Below are positions 1 to 14,100 of a DNA stretch of 61,558 bases, piece by piece. Source of the DNA: Trebouxia sp. TZW2008 (lineage: Eukaryota > Chlorophyta > Trebouxiophyceae > Trebouxiales > Trebouxiaceae); assembly GCA_002118135.1 (NCBI GenBank), contig BDIU01000390.1, forward strand, positions 1-61,558. Direction: 5' to 3'. The notes beneath the pieces were generated by a model. That model was not told where the DNA came from. It saw only the letters and a list, made by a program, of their open reading frames with translations, and ran no database searches. The position numbers and the translations under genes are program-made. Numbering within the stretch: position 1 is the first letter of the stretch; each line of letters opens with the position of its first letter.

Positions 1-1614
1 AGGGCGAAAGCTTTCGGCCCCTTTCGCTGCCGAAAGCTTTCGGCTACCTGCCCGCTCACTGTCAGTGGCAATCAGCAGCATGCTGCGCAGCACCTTGCGA
101 GCGGTTTAACACATCATGTGGAACGCAGACGCGTCGCTCACTCGTAATCCGTCTACTCATCACTACCGATTACGAGGAACGTAAACAAGCAAAGCAGATG
201 TCACAATATGAGCGTGCATTCGCTCCCCAGTCAGGGGTCAGGATGCAGGATGTTGCTGGTGTATTCGAGATGATGTGAAGGCTGTGGACCGCGTGCACCG
301 GGTTCCTGTTGTCAAAGTTCTCGGCCATCAACACAACTGCCTTCGAAATTAGCTGCTTGTCATGGTGGCTTGTGTCTGTCCTATCATGCTTTTCGAAACG
401 AAATAATGCGAGAAGGCCATGCATGACATAGACTGCTTTGCATCTTGCAGAGCTGTCTTGGTGAGATGTGTGACAACCGACCTGCAAGCAGTGCTTTTGA
501 AATGTGCCTATACAGTTTCGCAAACACGTCAAAAAAGCCTGTGCAAGGTTCTTAGCAAGAATCCCAAGCATTCGTGTCTGCAAGATTCTGATCATAGTCC
601 AGGCATTGTTCTGTTTACATGGTAACAAAACCAGTATGTGAGGAAGATGCCAGGCAAAGGCTGTATATGCCAGCACACGTGGTCAGCACTTGCAGAGACA
701 GTTCACAGCATCCAGGCGCCAGACATCATGAGGTGGGGCAGAGAGCCCTTGTATGCAGCCAGGTCCCTTTGCACACCGTTGCAATAGTAGACTCTTGATA
801 TGGTACTGTCGAGGCTGCTTTTTGAAGGCTGGGCAGCAAGAAGCACCGTTCACTCTTCCTCAGCCTGGGACAGCTGTGATGCGTCGGACTGTCCATTGGG
901 TGCACCATGCCTAGTGCCTAACCGCAGGATCTAGCCAAAGCTGTAGCAGCCATCAAGACGTCACAGCAGAGCTTCTGCTCATGCTGACAATTGACTGGCA
1001 AGCGTCATATATGATTCCTGCATTGAGATCATTGATCTGGCTCCAGAAAGCTGCATGCATGAAACGGACAAACACATTGCATTGTTCAATGCACATGTGC
1101 AATGAGAAGCTTGATGAGAGATGACTGATAGTATTGCGCAAGCTGTGCACTCACATTGACTGTGAACAATTTCTCAGATCTGTCGAAGTGTATCTGCATG
1201 TGGCAGTCTCGACCATGTGATGCGCACAAAGCTTTGACACAGTGTCCTTATAATCAATGTTTGAGCTATAGTCCTTTGTTTTTGTCCTAGCTTTTGGTTG
1301 ACTCAGTGTTCTTCCTGTGAGCTGCATGCATCTTCAGTATGGTCGTGAGCTGCATTGGAATTTCAAGCATCAGATGCAAAAGTGATTGCAGATTTTGCAG
1401 CAAAATGCACACACAAGGTGTACAAGTTCACAAAGCTACTGCAATGTACCATTGCTACTCCTGCATCACATAGAATGTGACGTAGGCGATCACCTAACAG
1501 TTGTTCAACAAAACCTCAGCATTGCTGACCTGCGTCGTGGGGTGCTCAGTCCTACTCACCACGGCGTGACTGCGTTCGTGCAGCGTGTACACGTATGTGC
1601 AGTTAGGCAACACG
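1..1614. other. Left-edge region without a firm gene
   Basis: I see no conserved protein, RNA gene or complete intron-exon structure here. The longest open stretch is a 168-codon minus-strand frame at 170-676. Its middle part (about 200-420) reads like plausible protein, but I recognise no family and find no splice partners, so I do not call it a gene. The region could hold the end of a gene lying further left. Homology to the right arm of the inverted duplication begins only at about 1615. Confidence 0.4.
5..44. repeat. Two copies of a HindIII-centred palindrome
   Basis: The 12-base palindrome CGAAAGCTTTCG occurs at 5-16 and again at 31-42. The second copy extends to the perfect 16-base palindrome GCCGAAAGCTTTCGGC at 29-44. 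The function is unknown. It could be the edge of a repeat that continues outside the window. Confidence 0.7.
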
Positions 1615-1753
1615 CTGGCATTTAGATGCCTGCACTGCAGGTCAAAAGTTAACAGGACTAGCCTCGAGGTTCGGGAAAGTGACAAGGTCTGTGCCTGCCG
1701 ACAGGTTGCTGCCACAACACCGCTGGCACTACCTTCTTTAGCAAACGCGCTCC

Positions 1754-3088
1754 ATGGAGGCCCAGGCCGAGAAGGCGCGTATCGATGCCGCAGTGGAAGA
1801 GAAAAAGGCGATCAGGGAGAGGCACCTGGCGCACGTCAAGGTAAGCTTGTGGTGAACCTTCTGAACTCTTCTTAACTTCTTGCTAATCATAGCTGCTTTG
1901 CAGGCTGCCAAAGGTTTCACTGATGAGCTGAGGGAGGGACTGACTAATCCTTCCAGCAATCAGTCAGTCTCGTTCCAAGCCTTCCAGGGTAGGGTACTGG
2001 AGATCCTGGACGGCGTTTTGCAGGCTTATGCCGCGAAAGAAGCGGAAGCTGGAAGGTTCAACGAGGTACAGGACCGAGAACATATATTATCAAGTTGTTG
2101 CAACATCTGTACATGTTCTGAAAACCACCCTGGCCCTGCAGCATGCAGCTTGTTGTCTTCTCAGCTCATTTACATATGTGATGCAGGACGCACAGGGTGC
2201 GGTCGATTGCATGATGAGCTTCGACCGCCTTGGCAGTCAGGCAAATTGGCCTGCATCTCACGTGAGCCAAATGAGCACCATCCGACACCTGCAACAGGCC
2301 ACCTCTGACCTGAACGACCGCAGCAACAGACAGATGAGCACAAACATCCAGCTCGCACAGTCAGTGCTCGAGTTGCAGCAGCAGCTGCAATTGCAGTTTG
2401 ACCAAATGAAGCCTTTCAAGGTACAGTGTACTCCCTGCTAGCATTGACTGCCTCCATTACATACAAAAGTGCACACCAAGCTTGCAAGTGTGTAAGGCTT
2501 GTGCCATGCTGTGTTGTCTCTGACTTCAACACAATAATGCAGACAGTCACAGCTTGACCTGTTATGCGACTGCAAATGAGTCCTTTGGGACACAAGCTGC
2601 AACTGCTTTACTTGCAAGTCACCGTCGCTGTCACATCATCTGATTCACTTTATGATTGCAGACCAATGGACTTGTGGAGACTGACCACAAGTTGACTCAC
2701 CAGTATAACATCAATAGCCACAGCGCCTCAAGTCAGTCAGCAGGCGACAACATCATGTCCGAGCCTGCTCAACAAACAAACCAACCAATAGCCCCACGTT
2801 CAACATCGCGTTTCGCTGGTCTGGACGCTGAGCAGCGTCAGGTGAGCTCAACTATAATATGCCTGTGAGATTGTCATAAGACGACACAATTGCTTGCCTG
2901 GCATTGCCTTTGCAGCACCACACACATGCCATATTCATTGTCATGCGGTGCTTGCAGCAGCTCAACAATCTGAAGTGTTGCAGGTAACATATGATGCATT
3001 GTATCGGAGATGCAAATGTGTCAAGTGACAGAACACCGTCACTGCCTTGGGTCCAGTCACATGTGTAATACCTGTACTAAGCTTTCAC

Positions 3089-3142
<54 letters not shown>

Positions 3143-4505
3143 GCACACACCTGCTACAGTGCTTGCAAACATCATACATCAGACATGTTCATGCTGTACA
3201 ACATCCAACTGAATATTGGTCACAAGCCATGCATGCACGCAGATGAGCACAAGTTCCATAATGCAGCTGTCAATTTGACCGATTTTTATGACCAGTGTCA
3301 CAGAAAAGATTACCACATCACTGTTCTGTTTCTGCAGAATGGTTCCAATCTGCATCATTTCTGGTTTGCAGGTGGAGGTTGCTACTGCACCGCCACATGA
3401 GCAGACTGTCCAGGGATCTGTGCCACCTCCCCGGGCTTCTGCACCCACTCACGGAAGGACATCAATTGCCACCATCACCAAGGCTCCTGAAGAGGGCCAG
3501 ACTACCCCTCTAGTGACCACTGCACAGCTGACACCCTCTTCTTCTTCTCACAGCAATGCTGTAAACGTGCCCTCTGCCCCCACCCCCCCTGAGGACACCT
3601 TCTCCCCTGCCCTGATCCAGCCTGTGACTACTTCCTCCTCCATTGGTGCACCTCATGCCGAAGGGACAGCACAGCCTGTTGTCCCTAAAGCCACTGTGGT
3701 TGCAAACACACCTCATGCCGAAGGGGCAGCTGACAATGATGTCCCCAAAGCCACTGAGGTCGCTGACCAGTCCAGGGAGGAGTCACAGGCTACTGTCACC
3801 AAGGCTCCTGGCATGGCACAAGTTTCCTGGGGTGATGATTCTAATGACAACCCCATTGCCCCTGACAGCACATGGGAGGAGCCTGCTCCAACTGTAACCA
3901 CCAACACTGCTGGCAATGGCGGCCGCCTGCCTACCAGCTCCAACTCAAGGCAGCAGCCCATTCAGTCATCTGGGCAGCACTACAGGCAGTCTGGTCCCAA
4001 TGCTGGCAGGCCTTACACGTCACAGCAGCAGTTAGAGCCTGGCAACATCAACAGGCGCAATGGGTACAACAACCAAGGCAGGCAGAACAACAGTGCATCA
4101 ACCACAGGTCAAGGCAGCGCAAACAACTATAGACAAAACACCACACGCAGCAGCCCCCCCAGGGCAGGTGGCCCAGGGCAGCAGAGGGGCTCTGCTGGGA
4201 ACGGCCCTGGCAATGGTGTGAGGACAGATGGGCGCAGGCAGCAGGCAGGTGCCTCTGCAAATGGCCAGGTTCAGAATGCTTGGGATAATGGACGCCCAGC
4301 CAACCAGGATAGTGCACCAGTGGCACGTGGCCAGGACGCGTGGGGTGATGACAGCAGCACCCAGAACAAGCCTGCCCAGCCTAAACATGTACTAGTATCT
4401 GTGGTGGACTCAGACGGCTTCACAAAGGCTGAGGGCAGGACTGCAAGGCAGAGAAGAAAGGAGGCTGCGCAAAGGGCTCAGCAGTTTGAGGCACGAAAGG
4501 GATAG
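1754..4505 (+). CDS. Coiled-coil, low-complexity protein of unknown function, copy 1
   Basis: The five exons are 1754-1840, 1904-2065, 2187-2420, 2662-2841 and 3372-4505. Every junction is GT..AG and phase 0, giving about 598 residues. The start is the ATG at 1754; an in-frame TAG lies at 1739-1741 and the start context matches that of the paralogue. The first 160 residues are charged and heptad-like, as expected of a coiled coil. The long last exon encodes a Pro/Thr/Ala-rich stretch, then Gln/Asn/Gly/Arg-rich sequence with GGPGQQRG-type motifs, and a basic tail around VDSDGFTKAEGRTARQRRKE. This mix is seen in some RNA-associated proteins, but I recognise no family and assign no function. The paralogue at 38712-41480 has identical lengths for exons 2 and 3 and intact frames throughout, which argues that both copies are expressed and selected. 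Confidence 0.85.
3091..3141 (+). repeat. TG dinucleotide microsatellite
   Basis: About 25 TG units lie in intron 4 of the coiled-coil gene. The other duplicated copy lacks this run at the matching place, so it arose or expanded after the duplication. Confidence 0.95.
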
Positions 4506-5186
4506 TTTTGCCAGTGGAAGCGAACAATGGTGGTAGCTTTTTTTGCAATGATTATTGAGCTGCAGATACAAACTTGCCAAACACACATTAGAGTACCTGC
4601 AGATATGACTCAATTGATCAGCAGCTGAATAGTTGTGTCTGCTCTGACTGAAGCTGAGATAAGCTAGCTGGCTAGCATGTAAACAGATAGATCCAAGCTG
4701 CTATCCATTGTTCGATGTGTGAGAAGAATTTTTGACCTCTGCCAAGATCTGCTTGTCAGTGCAATTCGATGGGTGTGCATTGAGATCTGCATCCAAAGTG
4801 ATGCTCTGCATTTGTCACTGTTGTGCAGCAAGCATATGCTTGCACGAGGTCTCGAAACAGAATGCCAGGCTTGGCGACATGTGCCCACAGTCATGCTTTG
4901 CATGCCACTCGAGCTTGCAATTGCAATCGGTCATGAAAATCTTGGATGCAGGCTCAGCTGCTTAGTAATTCATAAAGCTTTCTGCGTGCAAATGCTGCCT
5001 CGAGATTTCTAGCATGACATGAATCACTAGTGTTTTCTGAAGACAGCGACAATCAGCTGCCAAACACGCATACAAGAGCAGATATGCTGAAGGGGCCGGC
5101 AGTGAAGTCTCATCATCTTGGTCAAATGTCTTGATCATAATCATGTCCTGCTGAGAAGATCTTGATCTCTCAAGGCCTGCTGAAAG
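4506..5186. other. Convergent intergenic spacer
   Basis: This 0.7-kb spacer separates the stop codons of the coiled-coil gene (+) and the NEF1-like gene (-). A TGTAA, the usual green-algal polyadenylation signal, occurs at about 4678 on the plus strand. Short patches resemble 38020-38700 in the other duplication arm. I see no gene in it. Confidence 0.5.
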
Positions 5187-8100
5187 CTAAATCAGTTTCA
5201 TGCCCTGTTGCTGAGTGAGCCTTGTCAGACCAAATTGTGTGATAGCCATGCCTGCTGCACATGCTGCCAGTAGCTTTGTAGCATACGGGTCTGAGAGGAA
5301 GAAGGCTGGTATGCTGAGTGGAGTTGTCACATAATGCCATGTGCTGACAGCTTGACTGGGCTTCCAGAGGAACTGCAACAGGCCAGAGCATAATCAGAAC
5401 TTGAATGGATAACATGTCGAGTCTTTAAGAACGGCAGCATGCATTGCCATGAGATCATTTACTCAAAGCTTGTTCAACAGTCAATTGTATTGTGAGCATA
5501 TGAGGAGCATCACCATTCTGACAATTGAGAACCACGTGGAAGCAATGCAGCATGCATGACAAAAGCATGCAGACTGTCATGACCATGCAAGCAGTTGTGA
5601 CTCCTATCTTGAAGCACTGCTAGACAACTTGCTGCAACACCAATGTGCCTGCTGGAACTACGTATCACTCCTGCTTGTACAAGTGCATGATAACCTACTG
5701 CAATTGCACTGCAGACAGCATACATGAATGCAGGCAGCATACATGAGTTCTGCCTGCACTGCTACATGACCATCACCTGAAGGAAACCCAGGTGGGTCGG
5801 CAGCACCGCCACCAAGCACACCACATTCAGCACAAAGTGAAACCACGTCTGCTTATGCGCAAGCACAAGCGCCCTAGGCTGCAGCCAAGTGGAGTGAACC
5901 ACAGTAGCCAGACTTGACACCAAAAGGTACACAGTAACTGCCAGGCTGCAGGGAGCGTAACGCCTTGACGATTTGAGGCCAGGGATCAGTACAGGATCTC
6001 TGTTTAGTAGCAGCAGGCTGGGAGCTAGCAGGAAGATGGCTTCATCTGGAGCTCCTTTTGCTGACCAGCTGAGGAAGAGGGAAAGGGCAAGCCATGACAG
6101 GCAGGCCAGATTTCCAGCTGTGGGCAGCCACCCCAAACCCCCGCCCCCAATTAGGATGTCTGCCATTGCCCGCCCCTGCAGACAGAAGTGAGATTGAATG
6201 AATGAAATCAGGTCGACATCAGATTCAAGTCCAGTTCAAGTCGATTATTAGTGAAATGCTCACCTCTCAAAGATGCACAGGCAGGCTGTCAGGTGTATGT
6301 ATCAAAAGTGGTGAGGACTGAATGCAATGATCATTCATTGTTAAACAATCAGTGAGCTTTTGCATGTAATATGACTGTAACTACAGGATGAGCTTTTCAA
6401 ACAGAGAGCATAGCAAGTCCACACACAAGTAGCAGCTGCTTTGCTAGCAGTGGACAACATACTCAGTTGCAGTGCAGAAACAAAGTCAGCCCAAAGTACT
6501 AGTCCTATTGATGTGTTTGCTGACTTCAAGCCTTTTCAAAGCTTGCAAAGCCAGGTGAGACAGGACTTGAGCCACACAAACCTGTCACCTGTGCTAGATT
6601 GTGATATAACACAACATTGTGATCCACAATGTTAACATCATCACTAGCATTGTTGACATCACCATTGTTTTCAGTACTGTTGTAATCTGACTATCATTAC
6701 TAGTAGCATTGTTAGTATTCCGCCTAGGGCCTTGCAAAGGGCAAGCATACCTGTGCTGTTGTGCCAGTGGGCAAGCAGGCTTCTAGGAATCCGGATGCTC
6801 TGTCAGCCCTGGGGCGGCCTGGGGCGTAGGAGGGGTGGCGGGGTGGGCGGGTCAGGTTGCCTGATTTGGACACCCTCAGCTTGACAGCCAGGGCCAGCAA
6901 TAGGGCTTCAGGTGCAAAGACTGCCAGCAATGATGCCCTGAAGCAGCAACCTCAACCTGATGCACTATTTCAGCCATGACGACAAGGGTCATTGTTGCGC
7001 TTTCAGCACGCGCTAGATGGCTGTGGCACAAATATTATCGTGGCTGGCTTGTTCATGCAACAGCTTGCACTGCCAAAGTCGCAACTTTTCCACTGATTGA
7101 GTGAACGCCTCTCAAAAGCAGACTGCCAGGAATGATGCCCTGCAAATGCATCCTGGACTCATTACTGTACTTCGTTTGTAGAGTGTACATCGCAAACGAT
7201 GGTTAGACATTTGAAACTACTTCTTCTTCTTCTTCTGGGGGACATGCAGCAGCCACTGCGCATTGCCCAATGCTGTTGATCCGGAGGGCACTGAAGCGTT
7301 GATTGCCAGTCCTCAATGACTTGGTGTGCAGCAATACATCATTGGACAGCAGCAAAACAATACGCTGGCTGATGTCATGTTGCAGGAGGCCGCAACAGCT
7401 GTTATTGCGTGCATTGAGCACCCTGGCTAGGTGTCAGTACCTGCTGCCCCATCTATTTTGGCCTCCTGCAACATAGCTAAACAAAGCAATGCACATCAGC
7501 GTTCTGCCACAAAGCTGATCACCTTGATGTGCGTTGTGATGCATTGGCAGGTTTCAGCAAGCTCACATTGCCAACAGCATCCTAGCTACTTTGACATCAG
7601 ACACACTCAATGCTCAATGCTGATGTGCTAGCACAAAGATGATACAAGGGTTCACTTCATCTGAAATCTCACAGCACAAACGGATGAAGTGCTCTCACAG
7701 CACCTTCGTGCTGGCAGCAAGGACCTAAGTGACATGTTTCATCAATGCTCAATCTGGCTTCCAGCATGCTGCTGAAGCGCCTCAAGTGACACATCATATG
7801 TCAATCAGGTCACATAGCCTCCTTTTGCACTAAAGTGCAACTGCAGCCATAATCATATTGTACATATCATGCGGAAGACAGAGCAGTCACACCTGTAGCT
7901 TGCAGCTCTTTCATGCTGATAGTGAGGCGACAACCCCCCATAGGGCAAGGGCCCCTGGGGGGCTGGCAGGGGCAGCAGGGTTTGCAGGGACAGCCCCAAG
8001 GGCAGCATTGACGCCCATGTGAGCATGAGGAAGGCCAGGGAGCCTGACTTGCCACTGCCCAACTGCACCATGGCCACTGCCATTGCCAGGCTGCTGCTGC

Positions 8101-11100
8101 TAATGCACACAACTGCCTGCAGGCAAGATGTCTTCCATGAGCTGTGGCTGCTTTCACTGTGTCAGATACTGTCATGATACTTGAACATATGACGTTAGGG
8201 AGGCCAAGGAGCCTGACCCGCCATTGCCCAGCTGCATCATCGCCACTACCAAGATATGGAATGACATTATTTTGTCTGATTGTTGCATGTTGAACGTCAA
8301 CCGTCATTATCGTGACGTTCAAAACAAGCCAGCCTGGAGGGATAGGACTTGGGGACACACACCTAGCACATGTGCTGGAAAGTGTAACCATTTATCATTA
8401 TTATTATCATCGCCACTGCTATTGCCAGGCTGCTACTTGCCAGCGCTTACAACTGCCTGCTGGCAGAGTTTGTTGCTTGTTTACGGACTTTATACCATGA
8501 TGTTGGATGCTCTCAATTACTTGGCTTGCATATGCTGCGGCCAATTCACATGACCGCAGGCAGTTGATGCTGTGGACGCCAGCAAATTTAGAGCAGCAAG
8601 TGTACTACCAGATCACACTGTGCAACGATGGGTAAAGCTGGGTGTGAACAGCAAACGCACCTGTAGCAGCCCCTGACTAAGGAAGAGCTGCAGGTCAGAT
8701 TCATTCCTGCAATGAGCTCCAGTCAGTGCAGCACTGATTGTATGTCATGCATGCGCACGTGCAGTAGCATCACACCTGCAGCAGCGCCTGGCCAGGGAAC
8801 AGCTGCAGGGACAGGTACATCCCCACAATCAACCCCAGCACAGCTGCACAACCGCCAGTCCTTGACCGTTGCACAGCTGAAGAAGAGGAACGGCTGGAAG
8901 TTGAAGGGACCAGGGCCACAAGACCAATGATGCCTGCCAGCACCAGCAGCCAGGAAGCTGCTGGGTTGCTGCCTGCGCTTTCGGTGCCGTACAGCGCTGC
9001 GTCGTCTTCATTTGCCTCAGGCATGTGCGTTTCATCAAACAGCCGCGGGCACAGCCCAAAAGGTAGATTGGGACACACTGCCAAGCCCTGCACAAAGCAA
9101 GGGTTGAGTTCAATACATGCTCGGAAGCTTGCGGACATGACCTGAGTGCCTTTTAAAACAGCAGGCATGAGTGAGGGTCCTCTTGCCAAGGGTCAGCAAT
9201 GCTTTGTGAGTTTACGACTGTTGTGGCATAATGATTGATCGACTTGAAACCTGTGCCTACGTGAACGCACAGTGGGTATCAGATATGCCTCACCCTGTTC
9301 CTGTAGGCCATACAGCAGGCTTTATTTTGTCATCCAAAGCTGTGCAGACGCGCCAACACCGCTACTGCAGATTAATCCAGGACGGCCCCATACCTGTTGT
9401 GGCATATGAATGGTGCTATGATACATGATGCTGACCACAGACTGACGTTGATCTGACTCAAACTCTGTATCAGACATCAAATGCATGGTATGCTCAGCAT
9501 GTGGGCTTGACACACAGGAGTATGCTGGGTTTTGGTATGCATGACTTGGGTTGTGAATGCTTGTTACAGGAGTCTGACAAAGGACTGCAAAGTCCACCTT
9601 GCCAAGCAGCGGTGGTTGTAGCACCGCCAGTAGCAACCCAAAGGTGGCCACTTTTGCAGAAGCAGTTTGAAAAGCATACCTTCTCAGGCAGCGGTGGCTG
9701 CAACACTGCCAGTAGCAGCCCAAAGGTGGCCACCGCTGCCACCAGCCGCCGGGCAGCCTGTGAGTTAGGGTAGCGCTGCTGCAGCAGAGGAATCTGAGCA
9801 AGGGCCAGGGCTACCAGGGATGCCCCAAGCAGAAGCCCTGCGCTAGGGGCATAACCCAGCGCCAGCAGCAGTACATCAAACACCATAAGGCGGGCTGATG
9901 CTAAGGCGGCAAGCGTGAAGAGGAAGAAGAAGGGGACTGGGATGGCAGGGGGGTCCTTGAGGGCTGAGCCTTGGGTCCCTGAGAGGGTGGGTCCCATGAC
10001 TGCCACTACCAGTGCCATGATTGGAGTCAGGTGAGCCTGCATGCATAACAAGCATTTAAGAAGCCACTCTGATGGCAACAGGCAACCTTTACATTAGAAC
10101 CACTGCATACATCTTGGACATGCCTGAGAGTCTACAGTGAGGATGTTGCATGGAATGTGCGCAAATCCCAGAACAGCATGCGCCAGAACATTCAAAGCAA
10201 TGGCACATGTGCTTGTCAACATTGAGCATGAAGTGACGCCGCTGGCCCAGCACTGCAGGCAGAGTCAGTTCCATGTTTGCATCAATCTCAAGTGAGCAAA
10301 TGCAGTAAACTGGGTTGCCTACCTGCGGCAGGACGAGCAGAGCCAGCCTTGCGAGATAGACTGCGTTGAGCAGGCCAGCACCAGCAGTGGTGAGCAGGCC
10401 ACCAGTAAAGCAGTTGACAGCAAGCAGCTTGGGTCAAGCTGCAGAAAACATTCTTGTGAATGCAATAGGCGTGACAGCAATTTTCAAGGCTGCCTACCTG
10501 TGGCAGGACCAGCAGAGCCAGCTTGGCAAGATAAATCGCATTGAGCAGGCCAGCACCAGCAGTGGTGAGCAGGCCACCCTCCTTGGCCTTATGACTGAGT
10601 AGTAAGCCTATTCCAGAGGTGACTAGCACCAGGTAGCCTGGGTATGTCTGCCCCACTTCCTCAAGGGCACCGCCATGTAACTGACCTTCCAAGTATGCCA
10701 CAAAACCAGCCTGCAGGCATGTTGTGGCTTGCGTGCAATTTTGCAGCTAGAGAGGTAGCGGAAGTGTACAAAGTAAACCATGTCACACCAAGGCCTAGGA
10801 GGTTATTTGGCAGCAGGACACAGCACAGCACAGCACAGCACAGCACCGCACAGCACAGCACAGCACAGCACAGCTCACCTGAGCTAGCATCAGCGTCCCT
10901 ACAAGGGATCTTGACCCCCTGCTGATGATGAGCCCCGGCAGCAGCGTTGCAGGCAGCAATGCCGCCAAAATGACCTGGCACAGGAACCTCAGCCCGTGCG
11001 TTTGAATTTGAATGTTCAAAAACCAGTAGTGGTGGTGCACAAACCACAGCGCAGTTGCAAAGGCCCCGGCTGTGAAGATACAGTAGTCTCTGATGGTGCC

Positions 11101-14100
11101 TGAGTCGTAGAAAAGGGCGATGCCACAGCCGGCTAGTAGGGGAGCTGGCATAAGCCATACTGGCAGGCCACACGCTATGCCGCCTGCCCCACATGACACA
11201 ACCAGGGCTGCACCTCCGAGGCTGCTACCTAGCTCCCCTGACAGCATACCTGCATCAGAATGCCATAGCGCTCGGTCCACCGACCTTCACTGAGCTCTGA
11301 AACACACCCATCTTCATTGTCCAACACGCTGAAGGTGTCTAGCAGCACTTTCGCAACACATGCTCCTTCAGTATGCAGCAGCAATGTTGAGTTGATTGAT
11401 CTGGTTGAATGCGTAAGACACATTGAGCAGTATGCTGACAGGACTGATTTGACATTGTCTCTATTGCAGCCTCAAAATAGTCAGAAACCATCAATAAATT
11501 GACTGCTTGATCACACACACCTTCAGTGTGTAGCAGCACCAGGCAGCCAGCACCCAGCAAGGCAGCAGAGATGGCAATGTAGTTCCAGGGGTAATGCAAG
11601 CCCAGGTAGTGTCCAAATGCAGGCAGCAGCACCCGCCCCTCCAACCCCACCAGGGCACCCGCCAGTGCTACCAGCCTCACCAGTCTATGCAGTGCTGAGG
11701 GTGGGCCTGAGTCAGGCGTCAGCCACCACAACCCACCCTACAAACCACTGGTGCATTGGTGATACTAACACATGTCAAACCCAAAGGCAAGCAACAGCAA
11801 ATCCTGCCTCTCCCACCCCAAACAGGGTGGCCGTCAGGGCGATCAGCGTCACTGAGCTGTGCAGTGGGGAGGCCAGGCCTGAGTCAGGTGCCAGCCACCA
11901 CAACCCACCCTGCAAAGCAAGATCATTATTGGCGGTTGGCAATTGAGACAGAGCCTCTGTCTGTGTGCACTGATCTGCATGGTGATCAGCGTGAGCAGCG
12001 AAACAGTGCCCCGCCCCCCTCCCTCTTATGCAACAGCATGCACGGCAGTCAACAACAGCATTGAGGTGGAGCACCTGCCTCTGTGCACAGATACGTATAG
12101 TAGGCAACAGCACCAGGCCGCAGGGCACCTGACTGCATGCGCTGACATGCAGTGTGGTCAACATCAGCAATCAAGCACAGCGTCTTTCGTGTTTGCACAC
12201 TGGCCTGCATGGTGGTCAACAACAGCACAAAAGCCAGAGCACCTGTCTGCATGTGCTGACATACATAGTGATCAGCATCAGCAGTCAAACATAGCCTGCA
12301 ATGACTCAGTACAAACAGACAGATGCTGTGCTTAACTGATGTTGTTGACCACTGCATATGTCTGTACTGACGGACATGCGTGAGGGTGTACTAAAGTTCC
12401 TGTCTGTATCCACTAACCTGCATGGTGGTCAGCATGAGCAGGGGGGCAAAGCCAGGCAGCGACAGGCTTCAAAGGTGCTTCAGGTCAAGAGGAAGAGCTC
12501 AGGTCGCGCAATTGTTAACGGCGTACATCATCAGCAATCAAGCAGAGCGTCTTGCCATGTGGGCTGACCGGTAGTCAGCATCAGCAGAGGTCCAAAGCCA
12601 AGCAGCAGTTGGCTTCAAAGCTTCTTCCAAGTCAGAGGGCAAGCTCGCGTTGGTGACAGCATGCAGCATCAATGATCAAGCAGAGCATCTGCCCATGTGA
12701 GTTGACCTGCATGGTGACCCACAACAGCAGTAGTGCAGCGACTTCGACGCAGCACAGAATGTGTCTGCTTGCGCTGACATGCAAAGTAAATAGCGCCAGC
12801 ACTCAAGCAAAGCATCTGTCCTATGGGCTGACCTGCATGGTGGTCAGCATCAGCAGGGGGCCAAAGCCAAGCAGCAGCAAGCTCCACAGGTGCTTCAGGT
12901 CAGAGGGCAAGCCCAGGTTGGTGACAGCATATAGCACCGAGGGCAGAAGGGTGAACAGCGCAGCCCCTACAGCCCCCTCCAGCCGCCCTTGTACGCTCCA
13001 ATCCTGCACCCTCCCACCCCCTAAACAGCCATCAGTACTTCAGGTCAGAGGGCAAGCCCAGATTGTTACTGAGCAATACAGCACTGAGGGCAGAAGGCTG
13101 AACAGCGCAGCCCCTGCACCCCCCTCCAGCCGCCCCTGTTCACTCCAGTCCTGCACCCTCCCGACCCCTGTGACAGCCACCACTGCTTGAGATCGGAGGT
13201 CAAGCCCAAGTTGGTGACTGCATACAGCACTGAGGGCAGAACGCTGAACAGCGCAGCCCCTACAGCCCCCTCCAGCCCCCCCTGTACACTCCAGTCTTGT
13301 ACCCCCCCACCTCCTGTGAAAGCAACCAATGCTTTGCTTATGTGACAGCCGCCATGTGTAGCAGCCTCAAACAATTGGATGTCTGGGCCCTGATGCAAAT
13401 CAAGCAGATTCAGCTGCACTTGGTGATAGTGCCATGTGAACAGCCATTGATGCCTTGTTTGTATGTCTTGGTCAAAAGCATGTCTGAAGACATCAACCAA
13501 TGCCCAACTATATGCATCTGAATAGGATTGTAGCAATTGATTACAACGTCAACAGCACCCATGACTGATGGTTGAGCTGCAGAACATGAACATAGCTTTT
13601 GGTTGACTGAGTTAAGACTGTGCACAGTGTCGATATGTGTGCATATTCAGCGGAACGTCATCAGCAACTCGCAAAGCTGCATGCTGCTGCACCTTGCAAG
13701 CTGTCACTGCATAAGCAAAGCACACACAAAGCGCTACCCCATAGACATGGCTTGCACCTCTGTCAGCATGAGCACAAAAGAGCTTGCCGACAGAGCTTTG
13801 TGTCGTGTCTAAAGGGAGGCATTTTGCTGGCACTTTGCCTGAGGTGGTTACGCAACGGGCTTGAGAGCGAGCTAGGCCAGACACTGCATATCGTGAGGTC
13901 TCACTCTCTAGCAGAGGTAAAAATCACAAGAAAAGCAGCCAGCAACGCTGCACAAGTAGTGCTGCAGCGTGTTTTGACAGAGAAGCTTGACATGCATCTG
14001 CGTGATTGGCAGAGTCAGGGAATCTTGTCCATCAGGCATCATGACAGGTGCCCCTATCAGGAGAAGCAGTATCAGGAGGAGCAGTCAGGGTTGGTGTTTG

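Noticed and set aside
170..676. 168-codon minus-strand open frame as a gene
   Set aside because: It has no recognised motif and no splice-compatible partner exon. One long frame in 1.6 kb is not enough support.
3010..3400. Plus-strand frames across the TG microsatellite
   Set aside because: Their length comes from the dinucleotide run having no stop in two frames. They lie within intron 4 of the coiled-coil gene.
10644..10925. Frames over the CACAG repeat as small proteins
   Set aside because: The pentanucleotide run is free of stops in several frames; there is no conservation or codon signal.
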